From NCBI RefSeq assembly GCF_001519065.1, contig NZ_KQ954252.1, positions 331,560-395,559 of the forward strand: DNA of 64,000 nt. Direction: 5' to 3'. Below the pieces are notes generated by a model, which was not told the DNA's origin, made no database searches, and was given only the letters and a program-made list of their open reading frames with translations. The position numbers and the translations under genes were made by a program. Source of the DNA: Novosphingobium sp. FSW06-99. Its GTDB lineage: Bacteria > Pseudomonadota > Alphaproteobacteria > Sphingomonadales > Sphingomonadaceae. How positions within the stretch are numbered: the first letter of the stretch is position 1; the number at the start of each line of letters is the position of its first letter. Shown piece by piece: positions 1-8,468 of this stretch.

Positions 1-2302
1 GCGGCGTGGTGGAACGAAACGGGTTGCCATAGGCGAACACATTGCCGGCCCGATCGAGTGGATTGTTAACGGCAAAACCGAGGTGCGTTTTCCCCCAATC
101 CGCATCAATGTGCAGATCGCTGTCGAGAATGTTGCCCATGCGGCGATCCAGCGCCGGTTCAAAACTGAGCCGTGCGGGCCCGGTATAGCGCATGCCCCAG
201 CGCAGGGCCCACTGCGCGCCGGCAAGTCCGAATTGGCGCGAAAGCGCACCTCGCAACGTATAGTCGGGCACCGCGGGCAAGCGTGCGTCATCCAGCGCAA
301 TGCCGAGCGCGTCATGCACCAGTCGGGCCGATTGCACGGTGGCGCCCAGTTCCAGCCTTGCATTGCGCCCAAGGTTGCGTTGCACGCTCGCCTCCAGCCC
401 AGCGATGGCCGCATCGCCGGCATCGCGGGTTTCAATCAGGCCATTGGGCAACAGCAGGTCCGACTGCATGTTGTGCCACCACGTATAGAAACCGCCGACG
501 TCGATCTGGCCATCACGCCATTCCTGGCGCCAGCCTGCCTCGATCGTGGTCAGTCTGTCACCGGGATAGGGATGGATGGCGCCATCGGTGTCATAATCCA
601 GCCCACCTTGCCGATTGGCCATGCCGAACCGCACGAACAGCAACCGTCCGGTTTGCGGCCGCCACGCCAGGGCCGCCGTCGGGGCAACACCCAACTGATG
701 GACTTCATCGGAGCCCGACGCGGTCAACCCCTGCCGGTGTTCGTTGAGCACATTCTGGAACAGTCTGCCCCCGCCCTCGATATCGAATTGCGGGGTCACC
801 GGCAGTGTGACGTCCGCATAGATACCGGTGTCGGAATCGGCATGGTGCGAGGTGTCGATCTGCAACGTTGTACCGGCCCCGTTCGAGCCAAGCGAGCGAG
901 TCTCGGTTTCCCACGCCTCGACGTGCGACAAGCCGGCCAACCAGCGCAGCGACCCCAGTTCACCGTTTACCCGAACTTCGTTGTCCCACACGGCGTATTG
1001 GCGCAAGTCGTTGAACAGGGCAGGGTTCGCAAGGCCGAAATCACTGGCGCCTTGTGTCGCATCAAGCGTGTCACCCACCTGGTGGGCCGTATAACCCATC
1101 ACGAGAACGACATTGCTGGCGCCAAGCGGCCCGGCGGCGCGCAAGGCCACGTGGGTAAGATCGTTGTCGTGTGGCTCGGCCAGTTGCGCGGGGCGCGCCA
1201 ACGCACCCGATGCATATGTGTATTGGCTGTCGGCAGTATTCAGTTCCTGCACCAGAGCCGTCAGATCAATCCGCCAATCGGCGCCAAGGCGCCAGCCCAG
1301 CGCCCCGCGTGCGCCAAATACCCTGGCCCGGTTGCTGTCATCCCGCGCACCGGTCTTGATCCAGCCCGGTTCATCCGACGCGTAAACCACCAGGCGCACG
1401 GCCACCATGTCGTTCACCACCGGCATATTGAGAATGGCCGAGCCGGAGGCGCCAACTCCGCCATGATCGACGGCCTCCGCCCCGGCCGTGATGCTCGCCG
1501 TGGCCCGAGCGAGGTCTGCCTGGTTGGTCACCACATGGTAGATGCCGCCCAGCGCACCGGTTCCGTATAGAGAACCCTGCGGACCCTTCAGCAGTTCCAC
1601 GCGATCGACATCAACGAGCCTGAGATCGGGATCGGGCGCCGAATACGTCAGGCGGGAATCATCGACGATAACCGCGACAGTGGATTGGCTGGTCCCATCG
1701 AACGGGCTGTCGGCAACACCGCGCAGGAACATGCGGTTCCGTCCCGGCCCAAGATCGGTCAGCGTCAATCCGTCCAGTTCGGCGGCAACCAGTTCCGTGC
1801 TGGCATTGGCCCCGCCGCGCACATCTTCCATTCGAAAGACCGAGATCGCCATTGGCAGCGTAGAGCGGGTCTGCTGACGTTTTGCCGCCGTGATGACGAT
1901 ATCCTCGCCGGGCGGCAGGGGCGGCTGGACGCCCTGACGAAGTCCCGCTTTGGGCATCGGTGCCGGCTCGATCCGCCAGGCAGTGGGCCCGATCCGCCGC
2001 GCGATGTATCCTGTTCCCGCCAGCATATGCGCAAGCGCGGTTGCAAGGCGGGTTTCGTTATGGACGGGTCGCGTCACGACTGCGGGCAACGGGCCGACAG
2101 TTCCGATGGCTACGCCGGATGCTTCGGCGACACGCTGCAAGGCGGCCGCCAGTGGCAAGCCGGGCAAGGTAAACCGTCGATGGAGCGCTTCAGCCTCTGT
2201 GCGGGCGCAGGCTGCCGGGGGCGACCAACCGGTCGCCATGAGGACCGCGGACAATATCCAGCCCCATGAGCTGGGCAAGATCACGCACCGCCCTGTTCCC
2301 AT
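1..2302 (-). CDS. TonB-dependent receptor with N-terminal STN domain, partial
   Basis: Outer-membrane gated channel for a chelated metal or similar ligand. The frame is open from the ATG at 2302 to the left edge, so 767 residues are visible and only the last C-terminal residues are missing. A signal peptide (about residues 1-33, hydrophobic WILSAVLMATGW) precedes an STN signalling domain (about 42-112, starting FTLPGLPLAAALQRV). A plug follows, with GEDIVITAAKR and VELLKGPQGSLYGTGALGG, and then a beta-barrel ending near NNPLDRAGNVFAYGNP. The STN domain means it should contact the FecR protein encoded just upstream. The start overlaps the end of fecR by about 110 nt. An internal ATG at 2239 is possible but would cut the signal peptide. 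Transported ligand unknown. Confidence 0.88.
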   Translation of the reverse strand, partial: MGTGRCVILPSSWGWILSAVLMATGWSPPAACARTEAEALHRRFTLPGLPLAAALQRVAEASGVAIGTVGPLPAVVTRPVHNETRLATALAHMLAGTGYIARRIGPTAWRIEPAPMPKAGLRQGVQPPLPPGEDIVITAAKRQQTRSTLPMAISVFRMEDVRGGANASTELVAAELDGLTLTDLGPGRNRMFLRGVADSPFDGTSQSTVAVIVDDSRLTYSAPDPDLRLVDVDRVELLKGPQGSLYGTGALGGIYHVVTNQADLARATASITAGAEAVDHGGVGASGSAILNMPVVNDMVAVRLVVYASDEPGWIKTGARDDSNRARVFGARGALGWRLGADWRIDLTALVQELNTADSQYTYASGALARPAQLAEPHDNDLTHVALRAAGPLGASNVVLVMGYTAHQVGDTLDATQGASDFGLANPALFNDLRQYAVWDNEVRVNGELGSLRWLAGLSHVEAWETETRSLGSNGAGTTLQIDTSHHADSDTGIYADVTLPVTPQFDIEGGGRLFQNVLNEHRQGLTASGSDEVHQLGVAPTAALAWRPQTGRLLFVRFGMANRQGGLDYDTDGAIHPYPGDRLTTIEAGWRQEWRDGQIDVGGFYTWWHNMQSDLLLPNGLIETRDAGDAAIAGLEASVQRNLGRNARLELGATVQSARLVHDALGIALDDARLPAVPDYTLRGALSRQFGLAGAQWALRWGMRYTGPARLSFEPALDRRMGNILDSDLHIDADWGKTHLGFAVNNPLDRAGNVFAYGNPFRSTTP

Positions 2303-3167
2303 CGACCGTTACCAGCGACCCCGAAAAACGAAGGTGCTCCAGATCGCCGGGCACCGTAACACGCGCCCCTGCATAACGGTTAAGATCACCAACGACCAGA
2401 GCGAGCGGGACGCTGTTATAATTGAGCTGATGATGGCGCCACCCGCCCATGGGTGAAATTCCGACAGTTTCGATCAGGACTTGTCCTGCCTGTCCATCAA
2501 ACCTGAGCGATTGTCCTGCCTGCAACGGAGCGGGCGTGTCCATGGACCGGGCATCGACACGGACATGTCCCTCGGCAACCTCGACCCTGGCATTTTCCGG
2601 ATCGGACTGGATGTCAAAGCTGGTGCCGATGTCATGCACCGTCACGGGGCCGGCGGTGATTGCAAGCGGCCGGGCCGGATCATGACGAATGGTAAAATAA
2701 GCACCGCCTTCCAGGGCAAGGTCACGCTCATCATGCCCGGAAATGGTCAGGCGACTGCGAGGCGCCAGATCGATTGTCGAGCCATCCGTCAGTTTGACGG
2801 GCATCGCGTTGGCGGCGGTGGCATAGACCCGCGCCTGAGGCACCTCGCGCCCCGGAAACCACACGAAGCCGATAGCAACAGCCGCCGCCGCCACCAAGGC
2901 CCAGGCCGACAACCTTGCACGCCGGCCCGGAAATGAACGGGTCGGCGCCTGGTGTTCAGCCAGGGCGGCGCGGATTGCGTCACGGTGATCGAGCAGGGTG
3001 GCATCCATGCGCGCGATGTCCTGATAGCACGCACGATGGCGCGGATCGGCCTCCAGCCAGAATGTGAACACATCCCAGTCCATCGCATCGTCTGCGCTGG
3101 CCACATGCCAAATGATGGCTTCATCGATGATCCGGCCGAGATCCGTCCTGTCGTCGCGATCCATCAT
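2190..3167 (-). CDS. fecR: FecR-type anti-sigma factor / transmembrane signal transducer
   Basis: Inner-membrane regulator that passes the loaded-receptor signal from the periplasm to its sigma factor. It has 325 residues: a cytoplasmic DUF4880 region (about 10-65, rich in W, e.g. FTFWLEADPRHRACYQDI), one membrane segment (about 86-104), a FecR domain (about 114-207, with VKLTDGSTIDLAPRSRL) and a C-terminal STN-like part (about 235-320) that would meet the receptor's STN domain. It starts within an ATGA overlap with the sigma gene (stop at 3164-3166), so translation is probably coupled. Product and context agree, so the family call is firm; the gene symbol is by family only. Confidence 0.92.
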   Translation of the reverse strand: MMDRDDRTDLGRIIDEAIIWHVASADDAMDWDVFTFWLEADPRHRACYQDIARMDATLLDHRDAIRAALAEHQAPTRSFPGRRARLSAWALVAAAAVAIGFVWFPGREVPQARVYATAANAMPVKLTDGSTIDLAPRSRLTISGHDERDLALEGGAYFTIRHDPARPLAITAGPVTVHDIGTSFDIQSDPENARVEVAEGHVRVDARSMDTPAPLQAGQSLRFDGQAGQVLIETVGISPMGGWRHHQLNYNSVPLALVVGDLNRYAGARVTVPGDLEHLRFSGSLVTVDGNRAVRDLAQLMGLDIVRGPHGDRLVAPGSLRPHRG

Positions 3168-3805
3168 GTCAAAGGCTCCGCTGGAGGCGTTCCCTCGCTC
3201 CGTGTCCCCAGACCAGACGCCATTGCGTCGCGATATCCGCAGTTGATCAAGGCCTGCCGCAAATGTTTCATGGCCACCGCAAGATGTTTTTCGACCCCGC
3301 TGCGACTGATACCCATCGTTCCGGCAACATCGGCCTGCGACATGTCGTCAAAGCGATAGAGCAGCAGCGCACGGCGCGCGCCCGCTGGCAGACCGGCGAT
3401 GGCCCGGGCCAGAATTTCGGCTTCCTGACGCTGCTCGACCATGGCGTCGGCCAATGGCGCGGGATCGGGCCGGTCTTCCGGCATGGCGGTGGACGCACCA
3501 TCCGCCTCCAGCCAGCCCCGATCCCGCGCCATGGCCCGCCGCGCGCCCCGCGCATGGTCCAACGCCAGATTGTTGGCCATGCGAAACAGATAGGCACGCG
3601 GATTGTTGACCGGCCCCGTCGCGCCGACCGCAAGTTTGATCCACAGGTCCTGCGCCAGATCATGTGCCAATTGCGGATCGCCCGTCCGTGCCGCCAGAAA
3701 CCGCACCAGGGCGGGTCGGCAATCGGCAAAGACCGCCGCCAATCCGCCAACAGGACCATTCGCATCGGAACCGGTTTCGGCAAGGGGCATCTTCACACCG
3801 GTCAT
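3164..3805 (-). CDS. fecI: FecI-type ECF sigma factor
   Basis: ECF sigma factor of 213 residues that should direct transcription of the linked receptor operon when FecR is triggered. Sigma region 2 lies at about 28-92 (LAHDLAQDLWIKLAV, then YLFRMANNLALDHAR). Region 4 lies at about 125-185 (LPAGARRALLLYRFDDMSQADVA followed by the helix-turn-helix around ISRSGVEKHL). The start at 3805 forms an ATGA with the stop of the upstream enzyme gene; a longer in-frame extension to 4018 would lie wholly inside that gene and is unlikely. It is unusual in being second in its operon, behind a biosynthetic-type enzyme. Confidence 0.9.
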   Translation of the reverse strand: MTGVKMPLAETGSDANGPVGGLAAVFADCRPALVRFLAARTGDPQLAHDLAQDLWIKLAVGATGPVNNPRAYLFRMANNLALDHARGARRAMARDRGWLEADGASTAMPEDRPDPAPLADAMVEQRQEAEILARAIAGLPAGARRALLLYRFDDMSQADVAGTMGISRSGVEKHLAVAMKHLRQALINCGYRDAMASGLGTRSEGTPPAEPLT

Positions 3806-5874
3806 CGATACCCTTTGGCAAGGCGCATGCCGCGTTCCCGCGAATCGTCGTGACGAGATTCCAGCGAGATCGCCGTGAACATGACGCCCAATAGACCGAA
3901 AGCTGTCCGGGCCATGGACAAAACCGCCGTCTGATCCTCTGGATCGGTTATATCGTTCACAAGCGCCTCGAACAGATGGATGGATTTGCGATCGCGCGCG
4001 TGGATGGCGGCAAGACACAGCAGGGCGTCAGGCGGCGGGTCGCGATTGGTGGCCAACGCGCTGGCCCCATGCTGCACCAATCCCATGCCGACGCATTCCA
4101 TGGCATAAGCCATGCCTGCTATCGCAAGGGGATTGCGTTCACCTGTTTCGCGCAAGGCATGCTCGATCATCAGACCGGCCGCGGAATGGTGCTCCGGCTC
4201 GAAAGCAAGCGCGGCATGGCCTCCGGCCCCGACCACCGCATTGAAAATGGCTGCCTTGCACGAGGCCTGGTTGGCTTCATAGGCGTCAAGGGCTGCAACC
4301 AGCCCCGGTCGATGCGCAAGCCGCGCACGGATCATCCGGACCGCGGCCATGACATGGCGCAAATGGTGATGCGCCTGCCCGAGATAGGCCAGATATGTCG
4401 CGCGACTGATGGTGCCCGACAGACCGGCATGCATGTGCGCCAATGCCAGAAAGGCAAGCCGCTGGCGAACGGTCGCCGCCTCCAGCCGGGTAAAAAAGGA
4501 TGGTTCTGCGTCGAGCCACTGCGCACTGATCGCGTGCCGGTCCAGCCGGTCACCATCCGCAGTCCGGGCGCTTGTCCGCGCAAATGGCGAAACCTCCTGC
4601 CAGATATCGATGCGTGCATAGGCGGGCAGTTCGGCATTGACACTGGCCACCGCAGCATCGAGGTCGGCCAAGGGACTGGCCGGCACCAGCAGCGCGCGCG
4701 GCAGGGGCATACCATCCCCATAGACCATGGCCTGCGCCACACCTGGTTGCGCGAGCAGCCGCTCTTCCAGCCAGCGTGTTGCAACGGTGTGGCCATGGCT
4801 CGTTGCGATCACGCCGGGTTTGCGCCCGTCGACCCACAGCCGACCGGCCTGATCGATATGGCCAAGATCGCCGGTGTGCAGCGGCCACGACGCGTGGGAG
4901 GAAATCCCCTGCTGGCTGTCCAGCAGGATCTCCCCGTCAGGAGCCAGTCTTGCCCGCAGATGCGGCAAGACCCGCCCAACTGCGCCAAGCGGGTCGCCTT
5001 CGGCTGCCTCAAGCGCGACGATCGATCCTGCCTTGGGCACGCCATAGCCCTGCCGGACCGGCAATCCCAACTGCCTCGCGCGCGCGAACACGGCGGGCGG
5101 AACCCGTCCGCCGACCACCGCGACAATCGACAGATCAGGGCAATCAACCCCCGTCGTTTCGATCGCCGCAACCAGTTGCATCAGCAGTTCGGGTACCAGG
5201 ATCAGGGTCGTAATACGGTGTTGGGCGACAAACGCCGCCAGCACCTGGCATTCGGGATGGAGCGGATCAGCCATGCCGATCAGCGCCTGTGGCGGACAAA
5301 CATAGGTGCCGCCCGCAAGCAAAGTCGCAAACATGCCGCAGACCGCTTCCAGCAGGGTCCCCGGAGGCAGGACCGCCAGATGCCGCCCCGCCGCGTGATC
5401 GCCCAGGGCCGCGACCACATTGCGGGCCACCATCACCAGATGGTCGCCATCAAAAGCCATCACCTCCGGCGTGCCGGACGCGCCGGAGGCATAAGTGATC
5501 CAGGCTGTTCCGGCGGGAAAGCGACAGGTTGAACCGTGCCGCGGGACGTGTGTGCGGTGCCCGATCTGTCTGGCACGACAGTCGCTGATGACGTTCTGAC
5601 GTTCGTTTTCAGAGAACGCGGCGGAAAGCGACAGGACGGGAATCCCGGCGGCAAGCAATGCCAGTTCCATCACCACCATGTCCGCGCAATAGTCGCCTTC
5701 CAGCACGACAGGATCAGGCAGAGCGGCAAGATCGGCATCAACCAGCGCCTGGGCGCGTGCCTCGACGGTGTCTGCCAGATTGCCGTACGTCATCGTCGGA
5801 CCGACGATCGGCTCGATGGCAACGGCATCCGGGCGGAACGCGGCATGGGCCAGAAGTTGGGCTGAAACCGTCAT
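3802..5874 (-). CDS. Adenylation-like (ANL) domain fused to heme-oxygenase-like domain
   Basis: A 690-residue fusion. Residues 1 to about 455 follow the AMP-binding/ANL fold, but key motifs are degenerate. The phosphate loop is YASGASGTPEV (129-138) instead of YTSGTTGxPKG, the A5 motif is YGVPKAG, and A7/A8 are LHTGDLGH and DGRKPG. The A10 catalytic lysine position reads DGDRLDR, with Asp442 in place of Lys. Residues about 470-670 resemble the PqqC/heme-oxygenase-like iron redox family (TYLAYLGQAHHHLRH, NPLAIAGMAYAMEC with Glu593, IHARDRKSIH with His625 and His633). Some expected metal ligands are absent or shifted. It may activate or bind an acid and oxidise it, or be a non-catalytic scaffold. 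The start at 5874 was chosen because the ANL fold begins there; a longer open frame reaches 6060. Confidence 0.72.
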   Translation of the reverse strand: MTVSAQLLAHAAFRPDAVAIEPIVGPTMTYGNLADTVEARAQALVDADLAALPDPVVLEGDYCADMVVMELALLAAGIPVLSLSAAFSENERQNVISDCRARQIGHRTHVPRHGSTCRFPAGTAWITYASGASGTPEVMAFDGDHLVMVARNVVAALGDHAAGRHLAVLPPGTLLEAVCGMFATLLAGGTYVCPPQALIGMADPLHPECQVLAAFVAQHRITTLILVPELLMQLVAAIETTGVDCPDLSIVAVVGGRVPPAVFARARQLGLPVRQGYGVPKAGSIVALEAAEGDPLGAVGRVLPHLRARLAPDGEILLDSQQGISSHASWPLHTGDLGHIDQAGRLWVDGRKPGVIATSHGHTVATRWLEERLLAQPGVAQAMVYGDGMPLPRALLVPASPLADLDAAVASVNAELPAYARIDIWQEVSPFARTSARTADGDRLDRHAISAQWLDAEPSFFTRLEAATVRQRLAFLALAHMHAGLSGTISRATYLAYLGQAHHHLRHVMAAVRMIRARLAHRPGLVAALDAYEANQASCKAAIFNAVVGAGGHAALAFEPEHHSAAGLMIEHALRETGERNPLAIAGMAYAMECVGMGLVQHGASALATNRDPPPDALLCLAAIHARDRKSIHLFEALVNDITDPEDQTAVLSMARTAFGLLGVMFTAISLESRHDDSRERGMRLAKGYR

Positions 5875-6204
5875 GCGGCCTGACCAAACCACCCGGATCC
5901 GCCCGCAGATGATGCAACAGACCATGGCTTGCCGGCCCGACAGCGGCGAGCCATGGAGCGATCGGATGCGCGCGTTGGCGTTATGCGGATGGGCATATGA
6001 CCACCCCGAGACGCCGCGCGCAGTGGGGCGCCTCAGTCGGTCGCGCAAAAAAGTTCGCACCGCGCGATCTTATCGAGCAGCCGGTATCCGCAATTTCCCT
6101 GAATCGGGAGCATCGATAGTCTTTACCATGCCGATTTACGTTTGCGATTGAAGGTGTCGATCGGGGCTTGGTGCACCGCCGATCGATCCCGCCGGAAGCA
6201 CATT
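5875..6204. promoter_or_regulatory. Divergent promoter region between the two cluster operons
   Basis: This 330-bp gap separates the minus-strand adenylation/sigma/receptor operon from the plus-strand WD40 operon, so both promoters must lie here. I see no convincing housekeeping -35/-10 pair and cannot recognise the ECF promoter by eye. An A-rich run (GCGCAAAAAAG near 6045-6055) and an AT-richer stretch around 6100-6150 are the likeliest promoter cores. No precursor-peptide gene is visible, only very short open frames. Confidence 0.5.
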
Positions 6205-7902
6205 ATGCATCATTCAGGTCCGATCGCGGGCGTCGCCGCCCAAGGCCCCTGGGTCGCCACTGCAGGCTATGACAATCGGCTGATCCTGTGGGATGCCGTC
6301 ACGCGCTTGCCGGTCGCACGGTCCACGCACGATCATCTGGTCAACGCCTGCGATTTCAGCCACGATGGTCGCTATCTCGTCAGCGCCAGCAGCGACTATT
6401 CGGCGCGCATCTGGTCGCTGCCCGATCTTCGCCTGATCGCGGTTCTGACCGGTCATGACGATGATGTCGACATGGCACGCTTTTCGCCCGACGACAGCCT
6501 GGTTGCGACATGCGCGCTGGACCGGGTCGTGCGGGTGTTCGGTGCCGACGGCGTTCTGCGCCACGCCATGCAAGGCCATACCGGCAATATCCTCTCGCTG
6601 GCATGGCTCGATGACCACCGTTTCGTAACCAGCAGCGTCGATGGAACGTTGCGCACCTGGCATGCCGACAAGGGCATGTGCCTTGGCGTTGACGATCTGG
6701 GCATGCGCAGCGATTGCGTCGAGATCACCCGCGATGGCCGGATCATGGCAGGCGATGATCTGGGGCGCATCGCGGTCGTGCAGGGCGGCACACCGATCTT
6801 TGTTGCAGGCCACCAGGCCGGGATCAAGAAGCTGGTCATTGCCCGCGATGGCCAGCGCATGGTGACACTGGGCTATGACCGGATGCTGGCCGTGTGGGAT
6901 GTGACAGCCGCCATTCCCCGCATGGTCGCCCGCTCCGAAATTCCGCCGCAAGTCTGGGCACGGGCCGCTGCGGTCTGCCCCGATGGACGCATCGCAGTGG
7001 GCAGTTTTGGAACGACGTTTGGCCTGTTCGACCCGCAGACCGCGCTGTGGGATATGGAAGGCGTTTCAGCAGGTCCGGCCATCAACGCGATCATCGAACA
7101 GGCCGGAACCATCCTGACAATCGGCGACGCCGGCGCATTGCAGGCCGATGGCGCCTTTGCGGGGAACGTCGGATCGTTGTGCAATTTCCTGTGCGCAGCA
7201 CAAGGACGTGTGTTGACCGGTGGCCATCTGGGCGAAATCTGCGATGCGGCAAGCGGGGCCGTTCTCTACCGCCATCACGCGCCGCTCAACTGCGCGACAT
7301 CGTTTGCCATGGGCGGCACGCCGCATGTCGCGATCGGCGCCTATACCGGCGAGATCCTGCTGTTCGAGGTCGGGTCGGACCTGACCCTGGTTCGCGTTAT
7401 CCACCCTTATGCCCATGCCGTCAAAAGCCTGGCTTCGGCCGGTGGGCTGTTGTTTTCCGTCTGTGCCAACACCGATATCGCATGGCACGACCCCGCGACC
7501 GGCACTGAAATCCGCCGCTTGGCCCATGCCCACACCCGTATCGCCAACGCGGCATGCGCGCTGGCCGACGAAGGCTTTGCCAGCGTGGGGCGTGACCGGA
7601 TGCTGCGGCTGTGGCTGAACGATTGCGCACCGGCGTTCCGGACACCCCATCCCAATTCGGTCAAATGCATGGCGGCAAGCCCGTGCGGCCGCTGGATCGC
7701 CAGCGGCAGTTATGGCGGCACGGTCGCACTGTTCGATCGCGCCACGCGCAGCTTTCTGCCGATGCGACGGATCAGCAAGGCGGGCATTTCGGCGTTGTGC
7801 TGGAGCGAAACCGGCGGATGTTTTCTGGCGGCCAGCTATGCCGGCGAGGTGATGCCTCTGCCGATACCCGAGACCCTTCTTGCGCAGCGGGCCGCGGCCT
7901 GA
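6205..7902 (+). CDS. WD40 repeat beta-propeller protein
   Basis: A 565-residue cytoplasmic protein (no signal peptide) built of WD40-type repeats. Recurrent GH/DG...W(D/H) blades are visible, such as WVATAGYDNRLILWDA, YLVSASSDYSARIWSL, VVRVFGADG, FVTSSVDGTLRTWHAD and MVTLGYDRMLAVWDV, with later blades ending near WIASGSYGGTVALFD. It probably folds as one large or two stacked propellers and acts as a protein scaffold or ligand sensor; no catalytic motif is seen. Start at 6205 (ATG) has GGAAG nine bases upstream; a TTG at 6142 is less likely. First gene of a tight plus-strand operon; its stop overlaps the next start by one base (TGATG). Confidence 0.85.
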   Translation: MHHSGPIAGVAAQGPWVATAGYDNRLILWDAVTRLPVARSTHDHLVNACDFSHDGRYLVSASSDYSARIWSLPDLRLIAVLTGHDDDVDMARFSPDDSLVATCALDRVVRVFGADGVLRHAMQGHTGNILSLAWLDDHRFVTSSVDGTLRTWHADKGMCLGVDDLGMRSDCVEITRDGRIMAGDDLGRIAVVQGGTPIFVAGHQAGIKKLVIARDGQRMVTLGYDRMLAVWDVTAAIPRMVARSEIPPQVWARAAAVCPDGRIAVGSFGTTFGLFDPQTALWDMEGVSAGPAINAIIEQAGTILTIGDAGALQADGAFAGNVGSLCNFLCAAQGRVLTGGHLGEICDAASGAVLYRHHAPLNCATSFAMGGTPHVAIGAYTGEILLFEVGSDLTLVRVIHPYAHAVKSLASAGGLLFSVCANTDIAWHDPATGTEIRRLAHAHTRIANAACALADEGFASVGRDRMLRLWLNDCAPAFRTPHPNSVKCMAASPCGRWIASGSYGGTVALFDRATRSFLPMRRISKAGISALCWSETGGCFLAASYAGEVMPLPIPETLLAQRAAA

Positions 7903-8468
7903 TGCGCATCCTTTTCCTGTGCGGCAGCGCCAGGGCGGCCTCGCACAGCGCCCGTCTGCTGGATCTGTGTGTGGCACACCTGCCGTCGGGCACGATAATC
8001 GACCGGCTGTGTCCTGCCGAGATCAGCCTGCCGCTCGTCAATCCCGATCTCGAAACCGATCCGACGCTGCTGGTCGCATTGCGCGCCTTGCACGACCGGT
8101 TTGCCAGGGCCGATGCGATCATCCTCGCCGCCCCGGAATACAACGCCGGGATCGCGCCGTTTGTGAAAAACACCATCGACTGGATCTCGCGCCTGCCATG
8201 GATCGAGCGCGGAACCGACAATGCCTTTGCCGACAAGCCGGTGCTGATGCTGGCGGTTTCGGGTGGCACGGGCGGCGCCTTGATCCCGGCGCTTCGCGCG
8301 GTGCTGGGCTATGTCGGGGCGATCGGCTTTGGAGAGAGTTTTGTGCTGCCCTTTGCCGATGCCCAATGGGATGCGGGCGGCACGCTGACAGAGCCCGCGC
8401 TGGACGAGCGGCTGGCCCGGCTGACAGTCCGATTTTGTCACTGGGCCCGGCAAAAGGACGCCGCATGA
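7902..8468 (+). CDS. NADPH-dependent FMN reductase-like flavoprotein
   Basis: A 188-residue flavodoxin-fold protein of the NADPH:FMN reductase / chromate reductase family. The FMN phosphate loop is GSARAASHSARLL (residues 8-20) and the second signature is PEYNAGIAPFVKNTIDW, close to the family PEYN...LKNAIDW. SGGTGGALIPALRAVL matches the third flavin-contact segment. In this operon it could supply reduced flavin or electrons to the heme-oxygenase-like or FGE-like partner, or act as a quinone or metal reductase. The start overlaps the WD40 stop; its stop overlaps the next start as ATGA. Confidence 0.87.
   Translation: MRILFLCGSARAASHSARLLDLCVAHLPSGTIIDRLCPAEISLPLVNPDLETDPTLLVALRALHDRFARADAIILAAPEYNAGIAPFVKNTIDWISRLPWIERGTDNAFADKPVLMLAVSGGTGGALIPALRAVLGYVGAIGFGESFVLPFADAQWDAGGTLTEPALDERLARLTVRFCHWARQKDAA

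Noticed and set aside
83..1570. Long open frame on the plus strand opposite the first TonB receptor
   Set aside because: Its sequence is Arg/Gly/His-rich nonsense with no motifs, while the minus strand encodes a complete STN, plug and barrel; it is an antisense artefact of GC-rich codon usage.
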